DNA of 64,000 nucleotides from Kosakonia oryzendophytica (GTDB lineage: Bacteria > Pseudomonadota > Gammaproteobacteria > Enterobacterales > Enterobacteriaceae), in contig NZ_FMAY01000012.1 of NCBI RefSeq assembly GCF_900094925.1, forward strand, positions 62,001 through 126,000, given 5' to 3'. Position 1 is the stretch's first letter, and every line of letters begins with the position of its first letter. The notes beneath the pieces were generated by a model. That model saw nothing but the letters and a program-made list of their open reading frames with translations, did no database searches and was not told the DNA's origin. The translations under genes and the position numbers were made by a program. Shown here in pieces: positions 19,409 through 27,509 of the stretch.

Positions 19409-19830
19409 CAGCTCAGCGCCTGATGCTGTTCTTCCGCCATCACCCAGAGTGCCCGGTTGAGCTTAACGTCTCCGTCTATGCCTTTAACTTTAACCGCGCG
19501 GATGTGGCTGCGCTTGCCTTTGGCAGTACGTCCTTGCAGACCACCTTTTCGCAGGTTTTCCTGGCGACGATTAAAAACTGACCACAGATCGTCCTGAAGA
19601 TCTTCATAGCGGCGAAGGGTCAGTATCTGGGATGACGTCACCGGCTGGGACCCTTCGCGCCGCAGGTTCTCCAGCAGGGTGATGGTGGGAATAAACGTGT
19701 ACTTTTCACTCCTGGAAGCATGTTTGTTCTCTCCGAAGACGCTGGGGACATGCTGCATGAGCTCTTCACGGGTTAAGGGGCGGTCGCGGCGAATCTGGTT
19801 AATACGGCCAAAGCTGCTGGCTAATCGCAT
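19408..19830 (-). pseudogene. yfjQ: DUF932 protein (YfjQ-like) with a large internal deletion
   Basis: The N-terminal 50 residues (MRLASSFGRINQIRRDRPLTREEL, VPSVFGENKHASRSEKYTFIPT) match the start of YfjQ/DUF932 proteins of CP4-type islands. The last 80 residues (RRYEDLQDDLWSVFNRRQENLRKGG to ALWVMAEEQHQAL) match their end. The product is only 140 aa, against about 273 in E. coli YfjQ, so about half is missing in frame between residues about 60 and 67. It is most likely inactive. It marks this stretch as the remains of a CP4-57-like island. Confidence 0.75.
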
Positions 19831-20174
19831 AATAAAAACTCCTGTGGGGTTAACGACATAAAAAGCAGACAGGCCACGCTCCCGACAGGAAGCCTGGCCT
19901 GGTTTGATGAACGTTGTATTGATTGATGGGTTGAGGAATAAACGGGTATTGCTGAAAATGCTGCCGGGAAGATGGAAGCCCCTTTCAGAGTGGTTGTGGC
20001 AGGTTTTTCAGAAACGTAGCAACGGTGATTTTGCTAGTGTTCTGGGTGGAAACGACATCCATCTCTAAATTTAACAATCTAAGAAATACATTTGTCTGGT
20101 TAATTGGATGAAATCACATTATTCAGCTATGAGGTTGGGATAATGCGATAAATTCACGTAACTGGAGAAATAAC
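19831..20174 (+). promoter_or_regulatory. Gene-free stretch with the ansB promoter region
   Basis: No gene is visible in these 344 bases. The left half is the leader of the yfjQ remnant. The AT-rich right half (from about 20040) must hold the ansB promoter, and a GGAG ribosome-binding site stands 8 bases before the ansB ATG. In E. coli ansB needs CRP and FNR; a TCACAT-like half site occurs near 20113, but I see no convincing full CRP or FNR palindrome. Confidence 0.4.
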
Positions 20175-21221
20175 ATGGAGTTTTTCAGGAAAACGGCACT
20201 GGCAGCACTGGTAATGGGTTTCAGCGGTGCAGCGCTCGCCTTACCGAACGTTACCATTTTAGCGACCGGCGGGACGATTGCCGGTGGTGGTGACTCCGCA
20301 ACCAAGTCTAACTATACGGCGGGCAAAGTTGGCGTAGAGAATCTGGTCAAAGCCGTTCCTCAACTTAAGGATATCGCTAACGTGAAGGGTGAGCAGGTCG
20401 TCAATATCGGTTCGCAGGATATGAACGACGACGTCTGGTTAACCCTGGCGAAAAAGATCAATAACGAGTGTGACAGCACCGACGGCTTCGTGATTACCCA
20501 CGGTACCGACACCATGGAAGAGACCGCTTACTTCCTCGATCTGACCGTGAAGTGCAACAAGCCGGTGGTGCTGGTTGGCGCAATGCGTCCGTCTACCGGG
20601 ATGAGCGCAGACGGTCCGTTCAACCTCTATAACGCGGTGGTGACCGCGGCGGATAAAGCCTCTGCTAGCCGTGGCGTGCTGGTGGTGATGAATGACACCG
20701 TGCTTGACGGGCGCGACGTGACCAAAACCAACACCACCGATGTGGCGACCTTCAAATCCGTAAACTACGGACCGCTGGGCTACATTCATAACGGCAATAT
20801 CGACTACCAGCGTACGCCTGCGCGTAAGCACACCACCTCCACGCCGTTCGACGTTTCTAAGCTGAATGAACTGCCGAAGGTCGGTATCGTCTATAACTAC
20901 GCGAATGCTTCAGATCTGCCGGCAAAAGCGCTGGTGGATGCGGGTTATGATGGGATTGTGAGCGCGGGTGTGGGTAACGGCAACCTGTACAAAACGGTCT
21001 TCGATACGCTGGCAACCGCAGCGCATAAAGGGACTGTTGTGGTGCGTTCTTCCCGCGTACCGACTGGTTCAACCACGCAGGATGCTGAAATCGATGATGC
21101 GAAGTACGGTTTCGTTGCCTCTGGTTCCCTGAACCCACAGAAGGCACGCGTACTGCTGCAACTGGCGCTGACGCAGACTAAAGATCCGAAACAGATCCAG
21201 ACGATGTTTAATCAGTTTTAA
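20175..21221 (+). CDS. ansB: L-asparaginase II, periplasmic
   Basis: This is a high-affinity periplasmic asparaginase that converts L-asparagine to aspartate and ammonia. The 348-aa precursor has a signal peptide MEFFRKTALAALVMGFSGAALA, then the first catalytic threonine in ILATGGTIAGGG. The second active-site segment is VITHGTDTMEETAYFL near residues 109-124. Length and sequence match E. coli AnsB closely. Its normal neighbour in enterics is hemW, and a broken hemW tail does follow it convergently here. The other flank is island DNA, so this may be a displaced or extra copy. Confidence 0.97.
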   Translation: MEFFRKTALAALVMGFSGAALALPNVTILATGGTIAGGGDSATKSNYTAGKVGVENLVKAVPQLKDIANVKGEQVVNIGSQDMNDDVWLTLAKKINNECDSTDGFVITHGTDTMEETAYFLDLTVKCNKPVVLVGAMRPSTGMSADGPFNLYNAVVTAADKASASRGVLVVMNDTVLDGRDVTKTNTTDVATFKSVNYGPLGYIHNGNIDYQRTPARKHTTSTPFDVSKLNELPKVGIVYNYANASDLPAKALVDAGYDGIVSAGVGNGNLYKTVFDTLATAAHKGTVVVRSSRVPTGSTTQDAEIDDAKYGFVASGSLNPQKARVLLQLALTQTKDPKQIQTMFNQF

Positions 21222-21230
21222 TCGCTGAAG

Positions 21231-21285
21231 GCGGCTGCGCTTATCACTCTGATTTGCAGGTCTGATAAGCGCAGCGCCATCAGGC
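21231..21285. repeat. REP-like palindrome after ansB
   Basis: The arms GCTGCGCTTATCA (21234-21246) and TGATAAGCGCAGC (21263-21275) are perfectly complementary and flank a 16-base loop. The right arm continues into GCCATCAGGC. This resembles an enterobacterial REP/BIME unit. There is no T-run, so transcript-end protection is more likely than intrinsic termination. It separates the convergent ansB and hemW fragment. Confidence 0.6.
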
Positions 21286-21326
21286 AGTTTGCTGGATGGC
21301 TTTATCCAGCAAATGCATTTACGATC

Positions 21327-21705
21327 TTATTCGGTGAGAAACAGTTCAGGCAGCGAGTTTAAAAACAGTTTTCCGTGCTGGGTGATCTGCCAGTGCGTCT
21401 CACTCTCGGTCAGATCCCCCTGAGCAATGGCCTCATCAAGCGGCTGACGAATCACCGTCTCCGACAACCTCGTATATTGCGTAAATTCAGTCCACGGAGC
21501 CGCTTCCGGCAGACGGAATCGGTTCATGAAAAATTCAAACGGTTTATCGACCTGCTCCACATCGAGCTGGCTTTCCAGATAACGCCCCCTGCATATAGCC
21601 ATGCGGATGGCGCGTTTTGGTGGTGCGAAGAATGCGGCCATCGGGGAACGTGACGTTACCATACGCGCCGCAGCTGATGCCGGGATAATCGCCAAAGCGC
21701 CACTA
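21327..21705 (-). pseudogene. hemW: hemW C-terminal fragment, frameshifted
   Basis: The minus strand encodes the last ~125 residues of HemW, the radical-SAM heme chaperone. FGDYPGISCGAYGNVTFPDG and RILRTTKTRHPHGYMQG are in one frame. RYLESQLDVEQVDKPFEFFMNRF through ELFLTE is in the next. The shift lies at a run of five C at 21585-21589, one base too many. The radical-SAM core with its CxxxCxxC cluster is entirely missing. The fragment joins an integrase start at about 21706. It is convergent with ansB, as in the normal hemW/ansB locus, so the two were moved or rearranged together. Confidence 0.85.
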
Positions 21706-21811
21706 GTTGAGGTTGTGCTGACACATCGCCATCATAGAGAACGTAGTCCGCTTCTTTGGGTTTGGCGGATTCGACTTCCTTAACGGATAGAGGTTTGGTT
21801 TGTCTTGCCAT
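21706..21811 (-). pseudogene. 5' end of a P4-type tyrosine integrase
   Basis: ATG 21811 begins MARQTKPLSVKEVESAKPKE then ADYVLYDGD, the standard N-terminal arm-binding domain of P4/CP4-57-like integrases. After about 31 codons the similarity ends and the frame runs into hemW-derived DNA, stopping at a TAA near 21655. All catalytic residues are absent. Its position relative to the ssrA-like sequence at 21929-22045 mirrors that of the intact integrase and ssrA at 32.9-34.3 kb, so it is the remnant of an earlier ssrA-integrated island. Confidence 0.75.
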
Positions 21812-21928
21812 TGCCGGGGTTCCATAGTTTTAGGCACCTCAAAAACAATAAAGCTTTATGAGGTGCCTAACAAAGTGCCTAGAAGGTTCGGATTTAATTA
21901 GTTGGCATCAGACTTCGCGGGACAAATT

Positions 21929-22045
21929 GCAGACACAAAAACAGCCCGCAGGGCTTGCGCCATACGGGCTTTCAGGACTTCATCGGATGACTCTGGTAAT
22001 CACCGATGGAGAATTTTGGTGGGCTGGCGGAGTTTGAATAAACTC
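21929..22045. other. Degenerate copy of the ssrA 3' end and terminator (att-like)
   Basis: This is the non-genic stretch 21812-22122. It repeats the arrangement beside ssrA at 34190-34290: GACACAAAAA, a GC-rich hairpin (AGCCCGC to GCGGGCT there, slightly altered here) and TTTCAGGA. About 45 bases later comes TGGTGGGCTGGCGG-AGTTTGAA, compared with TGGTGGAGCTGGCGGGAGTTGAA at the ssrA 3' end. I read it as a decayed attachment site: right end of the older island and left end of the P4-like satellite. The match is imperfect and the exact core cannot be fixed by eye. Confidence 0.55.
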
Positions 22046-22092
22046 GCTAATTTATTGAATTAAAGTATTTTTAGTGAATTCAACTTTCATCC

Positions 22093-22111
22093 GTATACCT
22101 AAGCGTATACC
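22093..22111. repeat. Copy of integrase arm-type repeat near left end of satellite
   Basis: GTATACCTAAGCGTATACC here matches GTATACCTAAACGTATACC at 34134-34152 with one difference. Both lie within about 120 bases of an ssrA 3'-end-like sequence. Such paired sites near both ends of an integrated element fit integrase arm-type or excisionase sites. This supports placing the left end of the satellite just to the left, at about 22.02-22.04 kb. Confidence 0.5.
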
Positions 22112-22122
22112 AATCGCTTCGC

Positions 22123-22533
22123 CTAACACTCTTTTGAGCTCATTTCCTGTGCGCATTTATCCAGCTCGGCGGTAAGCCTATTCAGCTCATCCCGAATATG
22201 TTTCCGACGCTGTTTTAACAACAATCTGGCTGGAACAACACGCTCAATGATGGTCGGCTTCCTTCTCACGTACTCCGTGACGAGCCGCTTAACATCTTCT
22301 TCTGTCCAGCCATCCATCACCGGCGTTGGGTTATAAAGAAGATTAGCCTGGAGGGCAGGGGCAACTTCCTCATCCAGAATCACAAAGATCGCTTCCCGGC
22401 TGAGCCCGGATTCCTTTAACACCTTAGCCATCCATCGATAGTCATAGTCCTGGAGTTCCCGACCGGTGAAAAGCTCCGATAAGGCGTGCCAGACAGTGAT
22501 GCGGTTTGCTTGATCGTTATCTGTCAGTTGCAT
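22123..22533 (-). CDS. DUF7079-like protein, intact copy 2
   Basis: This soluble 136-aa protein begins MQLTDNDQANRITVWHALSELF and has a strong GGAGG ribosome-binding site 8 bases before ATG 22533. It contains YDYRWMAKVLKESGLSREAIFVILDEEVAPALQANL and a basic C-terminal helix (LLLKQRRKHIRDELNR). It matches DUF7079-type proteins, of unknown function. The diverged and truncated copy at 18835-19209 lies in the same orientation 3.3 kb away. It is divergent from the GH19 enzyme gene, leaving 134 bases for both promoters. Confidence 0.75.
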   Translation of the reverse strand: MQLTDNDQANRITVWHALSELFTGRELQDYDYRWMAKVLKESGLSREAIFVILDEEVAPALQANLLYNPTPVMDGWTEEDVKRLVTEYVRRKPTIIERVVPARLLLKQRRKHIRDELNRLTAELDKCAQEMSSKEC

Positions 22534-22667
22534 GTTAGCTCCTCCCGATGCTGAAAAATAAGAGGATAAGAATTTTCCTAGATTGTAAACGAAAGCAAAA
22601 AATGCCTGCCAAATGCTCAATCACGGTAGTTAAAATGATTATGGGATATAAGAAAAGGAAAAGGCAA

Positions 22668-23249
22668 ATGGTTGATATTACAGCAGAGATGCTTTGGAAT
22701 ATTGCCAGGCATTACCGGCATATAGAAAGCCTGCTAAATTCACAGCATTACAATGTCCATGCCATAGCACCACATTTGAACCAATGGTTTATCGTTTATG
22801 GAATAAATACAGAATTAAGAGCCGCTCATTTTATAGCGCAAGCTTGTGTTGAAACTGCAAATTTTTCCAGATTAACCGAAGTTCCAAGGGATGGAGGTAG
22901 AGAATATGATGCAGGAACGCGGATAGGACGTAATTTAGGTAATACAGAAGTAGGTGATGGTCCAAAATTTATAGGTCGAGGGTTATTACATCTGACAGGT
23001 AGAGAAAATTATACGAATTTTGGAAGCCAGTTTGAGAAAGATTACGTAACCGATCCCACTATAGTTGCAAGGAACCCATATGTTGCCGTTAAGGCAGCGT
23101 GTTATTATTGGGATCTCAGGCATGTTAATGCGGCAGCAGACAGGGATGACGTAAATAAAGTAACCCTTCTCGTGAACGGTGGCTACAACGGTCTCGAAGA
23201 AAGGAAAGGGGCGTTGATAAGAGCAAAGAGAGAGCTTGGAATAATATGA
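22668..23249 (+). CDS. GH19 lysozyme/chitinase-like enzyme
   Basis: This is a 193-aa muralytic enzyme of the GH19 fold. The catalytic glutamate lies in AQACVETANFSRLTE near residue 63. The substrate-binding signature FIGRGLLHLTGRENY lies near residues 104-118, and a second region is YYWDLRHVNAAADRDD. No signal peptide is seen, as in phage endolysins and type VI secretion lysozyme effectors. ATG 22668 follows an AAGG ribosome-binding site. The DNA is markedly AT-rich compared with the chromosome. Its stop overlaps the start of a small secreted protein as ATGA, suggesting a toxin/protector pair. Confidence 0.82.
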   Translation: MVDITAEMLWNIARHYRHIESLLNSQHYNVHAIAPHLNQWFIVYGINTELRAAHFIAQACVETANFSRLTEVPRDGGREYDAGTRIGRNLGNTEVGDGPKFIGRGLLHLTGRENYTNFGSQFEKDYVTDPTIVARNPYVAVKAACYYWDLRHVNAAADRDDVNKVTLLVNGGYNGLEERKGALIRAKRELGII

Positions 23250-23581
23250 AACTATCAACTGGCATTCTAACATTATTATTGTGTTCTATAACTTTTCCGT
23301 CTTTGGCTGCTGCGAAACAGTCTGAGTTAACTTGTAAAGCTCAGGCAATAACAGAAGCAAATAAATTGCTGGCTTTTTATCGGGACAACGATGACAGGGC
23401 TGAGGTTGATAAAGACGTAACTGCATTAGCGAAGATGCAAAATCCGGAAAATAAATCGCAATATTTTGATGTATTGCAGACCTGGGGTTATATCTACAAA
23501 GGCAAGTATCGTATGAGATTCATCTTCCTCAATGACTGTACTCTCATGGGGGAAGAAATTTTAGAGTATGCTAATCCTTAG
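23246..23581 (+). CDS. Small periplasmic protein coupled to the GH19 enzyme (candidate inhibitor)
   Basis: This 111-aa protein has a clear signal peptide MKLSTGILTLLLCSITFPSLAAA. The mature domain is about 88 residues with two cysteines (ELTCKAQA and LNDCTLMG) able to form a disulfide. I do not recognise the family. It starts within the stop of the GH19 gene (ATGA), so the two are made in fixed ratio. A periplasmic partner translated with a cell-wall hydrolase is the usual layout of an immunity protein or lysozyme inhibitor. That role is inference; nothing in the sequence shows enzyme binding. Confidence 0.75.
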   Translation: MKLSTGILTLLLCSITFPSLAAAKQSELTCKAQAITEANKLLAFYRDNDDRAEVDKDVTALAKMQNPENKSQYFDVLQTWGYIYKGKYRMRFIFLNDCTLMGEEILEYANP

Positions 23582-23648
23582 TATCACTCTGATTTTCGTA
23601 TTTAACTTGGGGCGGCATTTTTGCCGCTCCCTACGATAAAATAAGTAT

Positions 23649-24239
23649 TCAATGATTATCATCCTTCATTTCCGGATTCTTTGGATGGTGTGCTAACAAG
23701 TGTTTGTACCGTTTAAGGATTATGTTCGATAAATTGAGTTCATTAAGGAAATGCTGTTCTAATGAAAATCCCGCAACATCAAGATCAATACTTTTGTTAT
23801 TCATGTTTTGTTGCGTTGTTTTTATACCTTCCATTAAAATGCCTTGCTCATGATAATAATCCATGATAAGAGTGATGTCTTCCTTGTCGAGTTTACTTAA
23901 TTCGTTGAAATAGGCTTTGTATACCTCATTGGTTTGGTTAGATGCAATTTTTAAGCGGGCTCCTCCGAGAAAGTTGAGATTAATGGCGAATGGTTCACCT
24001 GTTATATGCTCTGCGTTTTCGTCATAACCTATTTTTCTTGTGCTATCGAGAAACTTAAGAGTGCTGTGGTTATAAGAGATTTCATACGCAAACATTGTGC
24101 GAATGTTATTTTTTTTAGCTATTGTTTTTGATTCATCGTGATAATTAGTGTAAATAATGTTTCCTATAAAAAGCATCATTGCAAGAATTACTGAGCTTGC
24201 TTCCCAGTTTATTTTTTGGAGCATATTTCTAATTGTCAT
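23649..24239 (-). CDS. Hypothetical single-pass membrane protein
   Basis: This 196-aa product has one N-terminal membrane segment (WEASSVILAMMLFIGNIIY, residues about 12-30) and a helical domain of about 160 residues rich in Asn, Lys and Leu. I find no known motif. The coding DNA is very AT-rich, like the GH19 pair with which it is convergent, marking foreign cargo. The start MTIRNM was chosen over a GTG/ATG four codons upstream. It could be a further immunity or phage-exclusion protein, but nothing in the sequence demonstrates this. Confidence 0.65.
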   Translation of the reverse strand: MTIRNMLQKINWEASSVILAMMLFIGNIIYTNYHDESKTIAKKNNIRTMFAYEISYNHSTLKFLDSTRKIGYDENAEHITGEPFAINLNFLGGARLKIASNQTNEVYKAYFNELSKLDKEDITLIMDYYHEQGILMEGIKTTQQNMNNKSIDLDVAGFSLEQHFLNELNLSNIILKRYKHLLAHHPKNPEMKDDNH

Positions 24240-24251
24240 TTTTATCCTCAA

Positions 24252-24710
24252 GTTTTCAAAAAGCTAAACTAAATCACTATAAACTAAATGTGCAAACATA
24301 TTGCAGTTATTAATTATGAACTGTTGCGAGATATTGATACAGAAGATAATAGGTGAATCTCGTCTTAGGCTGACCCGAATGATATATGTTAAGGATACGC
24401 ATTCTTTGACATCATGAATGAGAGGAATTCTTAATGATAATGAAGGGGTTACCCCTTCAGCGATATTGCTAAGTAGTCGTATGGGCGTCATTTCTGCGAA
24501 CAACTAGAGACATTATGTTAGGTTTACAGATCGCTACCGGAACCAGATTGCCATGACCATGCGGATAGCGGCAGATTTCCTCATGGCATGACATTTCACC
24601 AAGCGATTAGCTGGTTCCACTAATATTGCTATTGACAGCAATGGTCACCATTTTCGTTGTATGTTTTCGAGGGATGGGGATAAAAAATTTTTTTCAGTAA
24701 AACAGTTTAA
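24252..24710. other. AT-rich intergenic stretch of the satellite
   Basis: I see no supported gene in this stretch. A 79-codon frame on the minus strand (24264-24503) has no ribosome-binding site and no family likeness. The DNA between 24640 and 24710 contains an A/T-rich tract ahead of the iteron cluster, as expected beside a replication region. Confidence 0.4.
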
Positions 24711-24795
24711 ACTGTTCACTAAGCGTTTTTGTTGTTTATTTTCATTATGTTACGTAGTGAATGGTCGGTGAAGAGTGAACAGTTAACTCTTCACT
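24711..24795. repeat. P4-type alpha-binding iterons, cluster 1 (ori/crr candidate)
   Basis: Five copies of a decamer related to GGTGAACAGT occur here. AGTGAACAGT is reversed at 24711-24720, AGTGAATGGT at 24756-24765, GGTGAAGAGT at 24767-24776, AGTGAACAGT at 24774-24783 and AGTGAAGAGT reversed at 24786-24795. In phage P4 the Alpha protein binds decamers of this type at both ori1 and crr, about 4.5 kb apart. The second cluster here is about 4.1 kb away at 28850-28955, flanking alpha on the other side. Which is ori1 and which crr cannot be decided by eye. Confidence 0.75.
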
Positions 24796-24811
24796 ATGTG
24801 CTATTCGCAGG

Positions 24812-24838
24812 TAAAAAAAGACCGGCAATCGCCGGTCT
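24812..24838 (-). terminator. Intrinsic terminator after alpha
   Basis: On the minus strand the hairpin GACCGGC-GATT-GCCGGTC is followed by seven T residues. It begins about 8 bases after the alpha stop codon and ends the kil-epsilon-orf106-alpha transcript. Confidence 0.85.
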
Positions 24839-24845
24839 GTATCGG

Positions 24846-27179
24846 TTATTTCGTTGTGGGCTCATCGCACTTCGGCAACCAGTCGCCGTTGCTTTCCTCT
24901 CTGAGAGTAAGGTTAGTCTGCATCCCCTGATTTGTTCGCCGCTTGTCATAGTTCAGGCCGTACTCTTTCAGCATGGTGGGTAATCCCTTGCCGAACATCG
25001 TCAGACTCAGGGTGTTCTTGTAGCCGTGTGCCTCCATATACACCAGATAGGCGTGATACAGGTAAAGCCTCGGCTGGCGTGGAATGATGTTGGCGTTACC
25101 CATATACATGCCGTCCGGTGCAGGGCGTTCCTGTAAATAGCCGCAAAAATCAAACGCCGGGTCAGCATCGCGCTTGATGCTGAGTGCCTCGCCGGAGTTC
25201 TGCTGCGACTGGAGCAGCGTGCGGGCGGTCATCGGTTCGCTGAACTTCTGCATAAGCTGGCGCACAATGACGGCCAGCTCGCGGGCGATTTTATCCTTCA
25301 GGTGCGGGTCGCGTTCTTCCGGGGCAATCTGTTCCGGGAAATGCAGAATAACCCGGCGGCGCGATACACCGCCGCTGCGGTCGGTGAAGCGCATCGGGTT
25401 ATTGTTCACGGCCAGAATCACCGCCGGAATGTGGGTGGAATAGGCGTCGCGGTATTTCGGGTCAACTGACACCGCATCACCACCGGTGATGGCCTTGAGC
25501 CCCGCACCGTCCCCGCTCCATTTCTCCTGGTCAGGCAGACGGATGAGCGAGAAGCCTATCAGGGCGGCGCGCTCGCGGGGTGATTCCAGCGTTTCAATGG
25601 TCGCGGAGGTGGCGTTGTCCTCGCCTGCGAGCATGGTCGCAATTTCGGCCAGAATACTTTTCCCGCTTCCCCCTGGCCCCGTCACCTCAAGAAAGAGCTG
25701 CCAGTCGTAGCGGTTCGCCAGCACCATAAACAGCGCAGCGAGAATCACGTCGCGTTTGTCAGCGCGGCCACCGGCAGCACGGTCGAGCCAGCGCCAGAAA
25801 TGCGGGGCATGGGTTTCCAGTGTTTCGCCCGCCACCGGCGGGGTGAAATCCACCTCGCACAGGGTGCGCAGCCAGTGGGATTTGTGGTGCGGGCTGAACG
25901 TGCCGCTCACAGTATCGAGCACGCCGTTACGAAAGCCAATCAGCCGCCGCGCCGGAGCGCCCTGTTGCGGAACAATCAGTTTCAGGGTCTCCACCACCGA
26001 GGCAATTCTCCCTGACGAGAACGGCGCGCGCAGGCGCTGGAAGAGTGCGGCCACATCACGGGAAAAGTCAGCCGGGGAAATCACTTTCCAGGCTCCGGCT
26101 TCATAGCGGGAAAGGAGCTGCCCGTTTGCATCCACGGCCAGCGCCTCGCCGTAGTGCTCATGCACGCGCATCGCCTTCTCACTGGTGCTCATGGCGGTAA
26201 ATTCCGCCTCGCTCATGGTGTCGAACGGGCTGGCGACCGGTGGCTTAATGGCATCGTAAATCGCCTGACGCGTGGCCTGCTCGCCCTGCTGCATAAATGC
26301 GTCATTCCAGTCCCCGAACACCGGCGGCAGGGCAACCACACCGGCGCAGGCTTCTGCGGCCGCAGCGGCTTTTGTCTGCCCCTCGCCGTTCAGGTCACGG
26401 TCGGCAGCGAGGACAATCTGACAGCCCGGATGCCGGTTGCGGGTAAGGCTCGCCAGAGAAAGAAGGTTCACGGACGACAGCGCGACCATCACGGTTTCGC
26501 CGGTCAGGTGATGCACGGTCAGCGCCGTGGCGTAACCTTCGGCTATCCACAGACGTTTTCCCGCCTGTTTCTGCCCTTCGATGATATGGCATGCCCCCTT
26601 CACCTGGCCGCCTTTAAGTGTGCGCTTGTCGCCGTCCGCGTTAATGAGCTGGAGGTTCACCAGCGCGCCGGTGTCGTCATACAGCGGGACAATCACATCC
26701 CCGGCGCGGTACATCACGCCGCCGGTTTTGTGCGTGGTGGTCAGCGTCAGGCATTCGAAGCCGGGGAATCCCTTGCGGGTCAGGTAGGCGTTACCGGTGG
26801 CTGAACGGCTTTTCCCCAGCAGACTGGCCGCCAGCTCGGCGGCCTCCCTGCGGCTGGCTTCGGTTTCTGCCGTATCAGCAGCAATTACCTTCGGGGCAAC
26901 CGGCGGCAGGTTGCCGGTCACGGCGTTCACCCGGTCGGCGGCTTCGCTGACCGTCACGCCCAGCGCCTTTTCAACCAGGCTCAGGCCGTCACCCGCGCCG
27001 CACTGGTTGCAGAACCACGTCCCGCGCCCCTCTTTATCGTCAAAGCGGAAGCGGTCAGCACCGCCACACACCGGGCAGGGCTGATGCCGGTTTTTAATGA
27101 CCTTCACACCCAGCGCCGGGAGAATGCGCGGCCAGTGGCCGCACGCCTGTTTCACGATTTCCGTTACGTTCATTTTCAT
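24846..27179 (-). CDS. alpha: P4-type replication protein Alpha (primase-helicase-origin binding)
   Basis: This 777-aa multifunctional replicase of P4-like satellites synthesises primers, unwinds DNA and binds the ori/crr repeats. The N-terminal zinc finger has cysteines 35, 38, 57 and 60 (CPVCGG, FCNQCG). A Toprim-like primase centre follows (LWIAEGYATALT and IVLAADRDLNGEG). The superfamily-3 helicase has Walker A GPGGSGKS at residues 501-508. The C-terminal 150 residues should recognise the iterons. Length equals P4 Alpha (777). It is last in an ATGA-linked gene chain and followed by a terminator, and it appears intact. Confidence 0.95.
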   Translation of the reverse strand: MKMNVTEIVKQACGHWPRILPALGVKVIKNRHQPCPVCGGADRFRFDDKEGRGTWFCNQCGAGDGLSLVEKALGVTVSEAADRVNAVTGNLPPVAPKVIAADTAETEASRREAAELAASLLGKSRSATGNAYLTRKGFPGFECLTLTTTHKTGGVMYRAGDVIVPLYDDTGALVNLQLINADGDKRTLKGGQVKGACHIIEGQKQAGKRLWIAEGYATALTVHHLTGETVMVALSSVNLLSLASLTRNRHPGCQIVLAADRDLNGEGQTKAAAAAEACAGVVALPPVFGDWNDAFMQQGEQATRQAIYDAIKPPVASPFDTMSEAEFTAMSTSEKAMRVHEHYGEALAVDANGQLLSRYEAGAWKVISPADFSRDVAALFQRLRAPFSSGRIASVVETLKLIVPQQGAPARRLIGFRNGVLDTVSGTFSPHHKSHWLRTLCEVDFTPPVAGETLETHAPHFWRWLDRAAGGRADKRDVILAALFMVLANRYDWQLFLEVTGPGGSGKSILAEIATMLAGEDNATSATIETLESPRERAALIGFSLIRLPDQEKWSGDGAGLKAITGGDAVSVDPKYRDAYSTHIPAVILAVNNNPMRFTDRSGGVSRRRVILHFPEQIAPEERDPHLKDKIARELAVIVRQLMQKFSEPMTARTLLQSQQNSGEALSIKRDADPAFDFCGYLQERPAPDGMYMGNANIIPRQPRLYLYHAYLVYMEAHGYKNTLSLTMFGKGLPTMLKEYGLNYDKRRTNQGMQTNLTLREESNGDWLPKCDEPTTK

Positions 27180-27188
27180 TATTTTTCC

Positions 27189-27509
27189 TCAGTGCACGAC
27201 CGGCGCGGTGATATGGCGGGCGCATAACTCTTCCATCACGGCCAGGCCCAGAAAGGAGAGCGACGGCGCGGTTTTAAGCGGTGCGGCATTCATTAAATCT
27301 TCCAGCAGTGCACAGGCAATCTGGCGGCCTTTTTCCTCGCCGTGCTGGCGCAGATAAAACCCTTCCAGCTCGGCGGCGATGGCGGATTCCAGCGCATCAA
27401 GCGTCAGATGTGGATAGCGGTGCTGGCGCTGACACAGGGTCAGCCAGGCACAGGCCACGGCGCGGCGGTAAAGTGCAGCGCGCAGGGCGGGCGGTAACGG
27501 CTGTTTCAT
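27189..27509 (-). CDS. P4 orf106-like protein (DUF5375)
   Basis: This is a 106-aa protein, the same length as the P4 orf106 product found directly upstream of alpha in many satellites. The sequence is helical ([49 protein letters not shown]) without catalytic motifs. It overlaps the epsilon gene by 4 bases (ATGA) and precedes alpha by 9 bases, so it is translated as part of the replication transcript. Its role is unknown. Confidence 0.8.
   Translation of the reverse strand: MKQPLPPALRAALYRRAVACAWLTLCQRQHRYPHLTLDALESAIAAELEGFYLRQHGEEKGRQIACALLEDLMNAAPLKTAPSLSFLGLAVMEELCARHITAPVVH

Noticed and set aside
24264..24503. 79-codon minus-strand frame in the AT-rich gap
   Set aside because: No ribosome-binding site, no domain and composition as expected by chance in AT-rich DNA.
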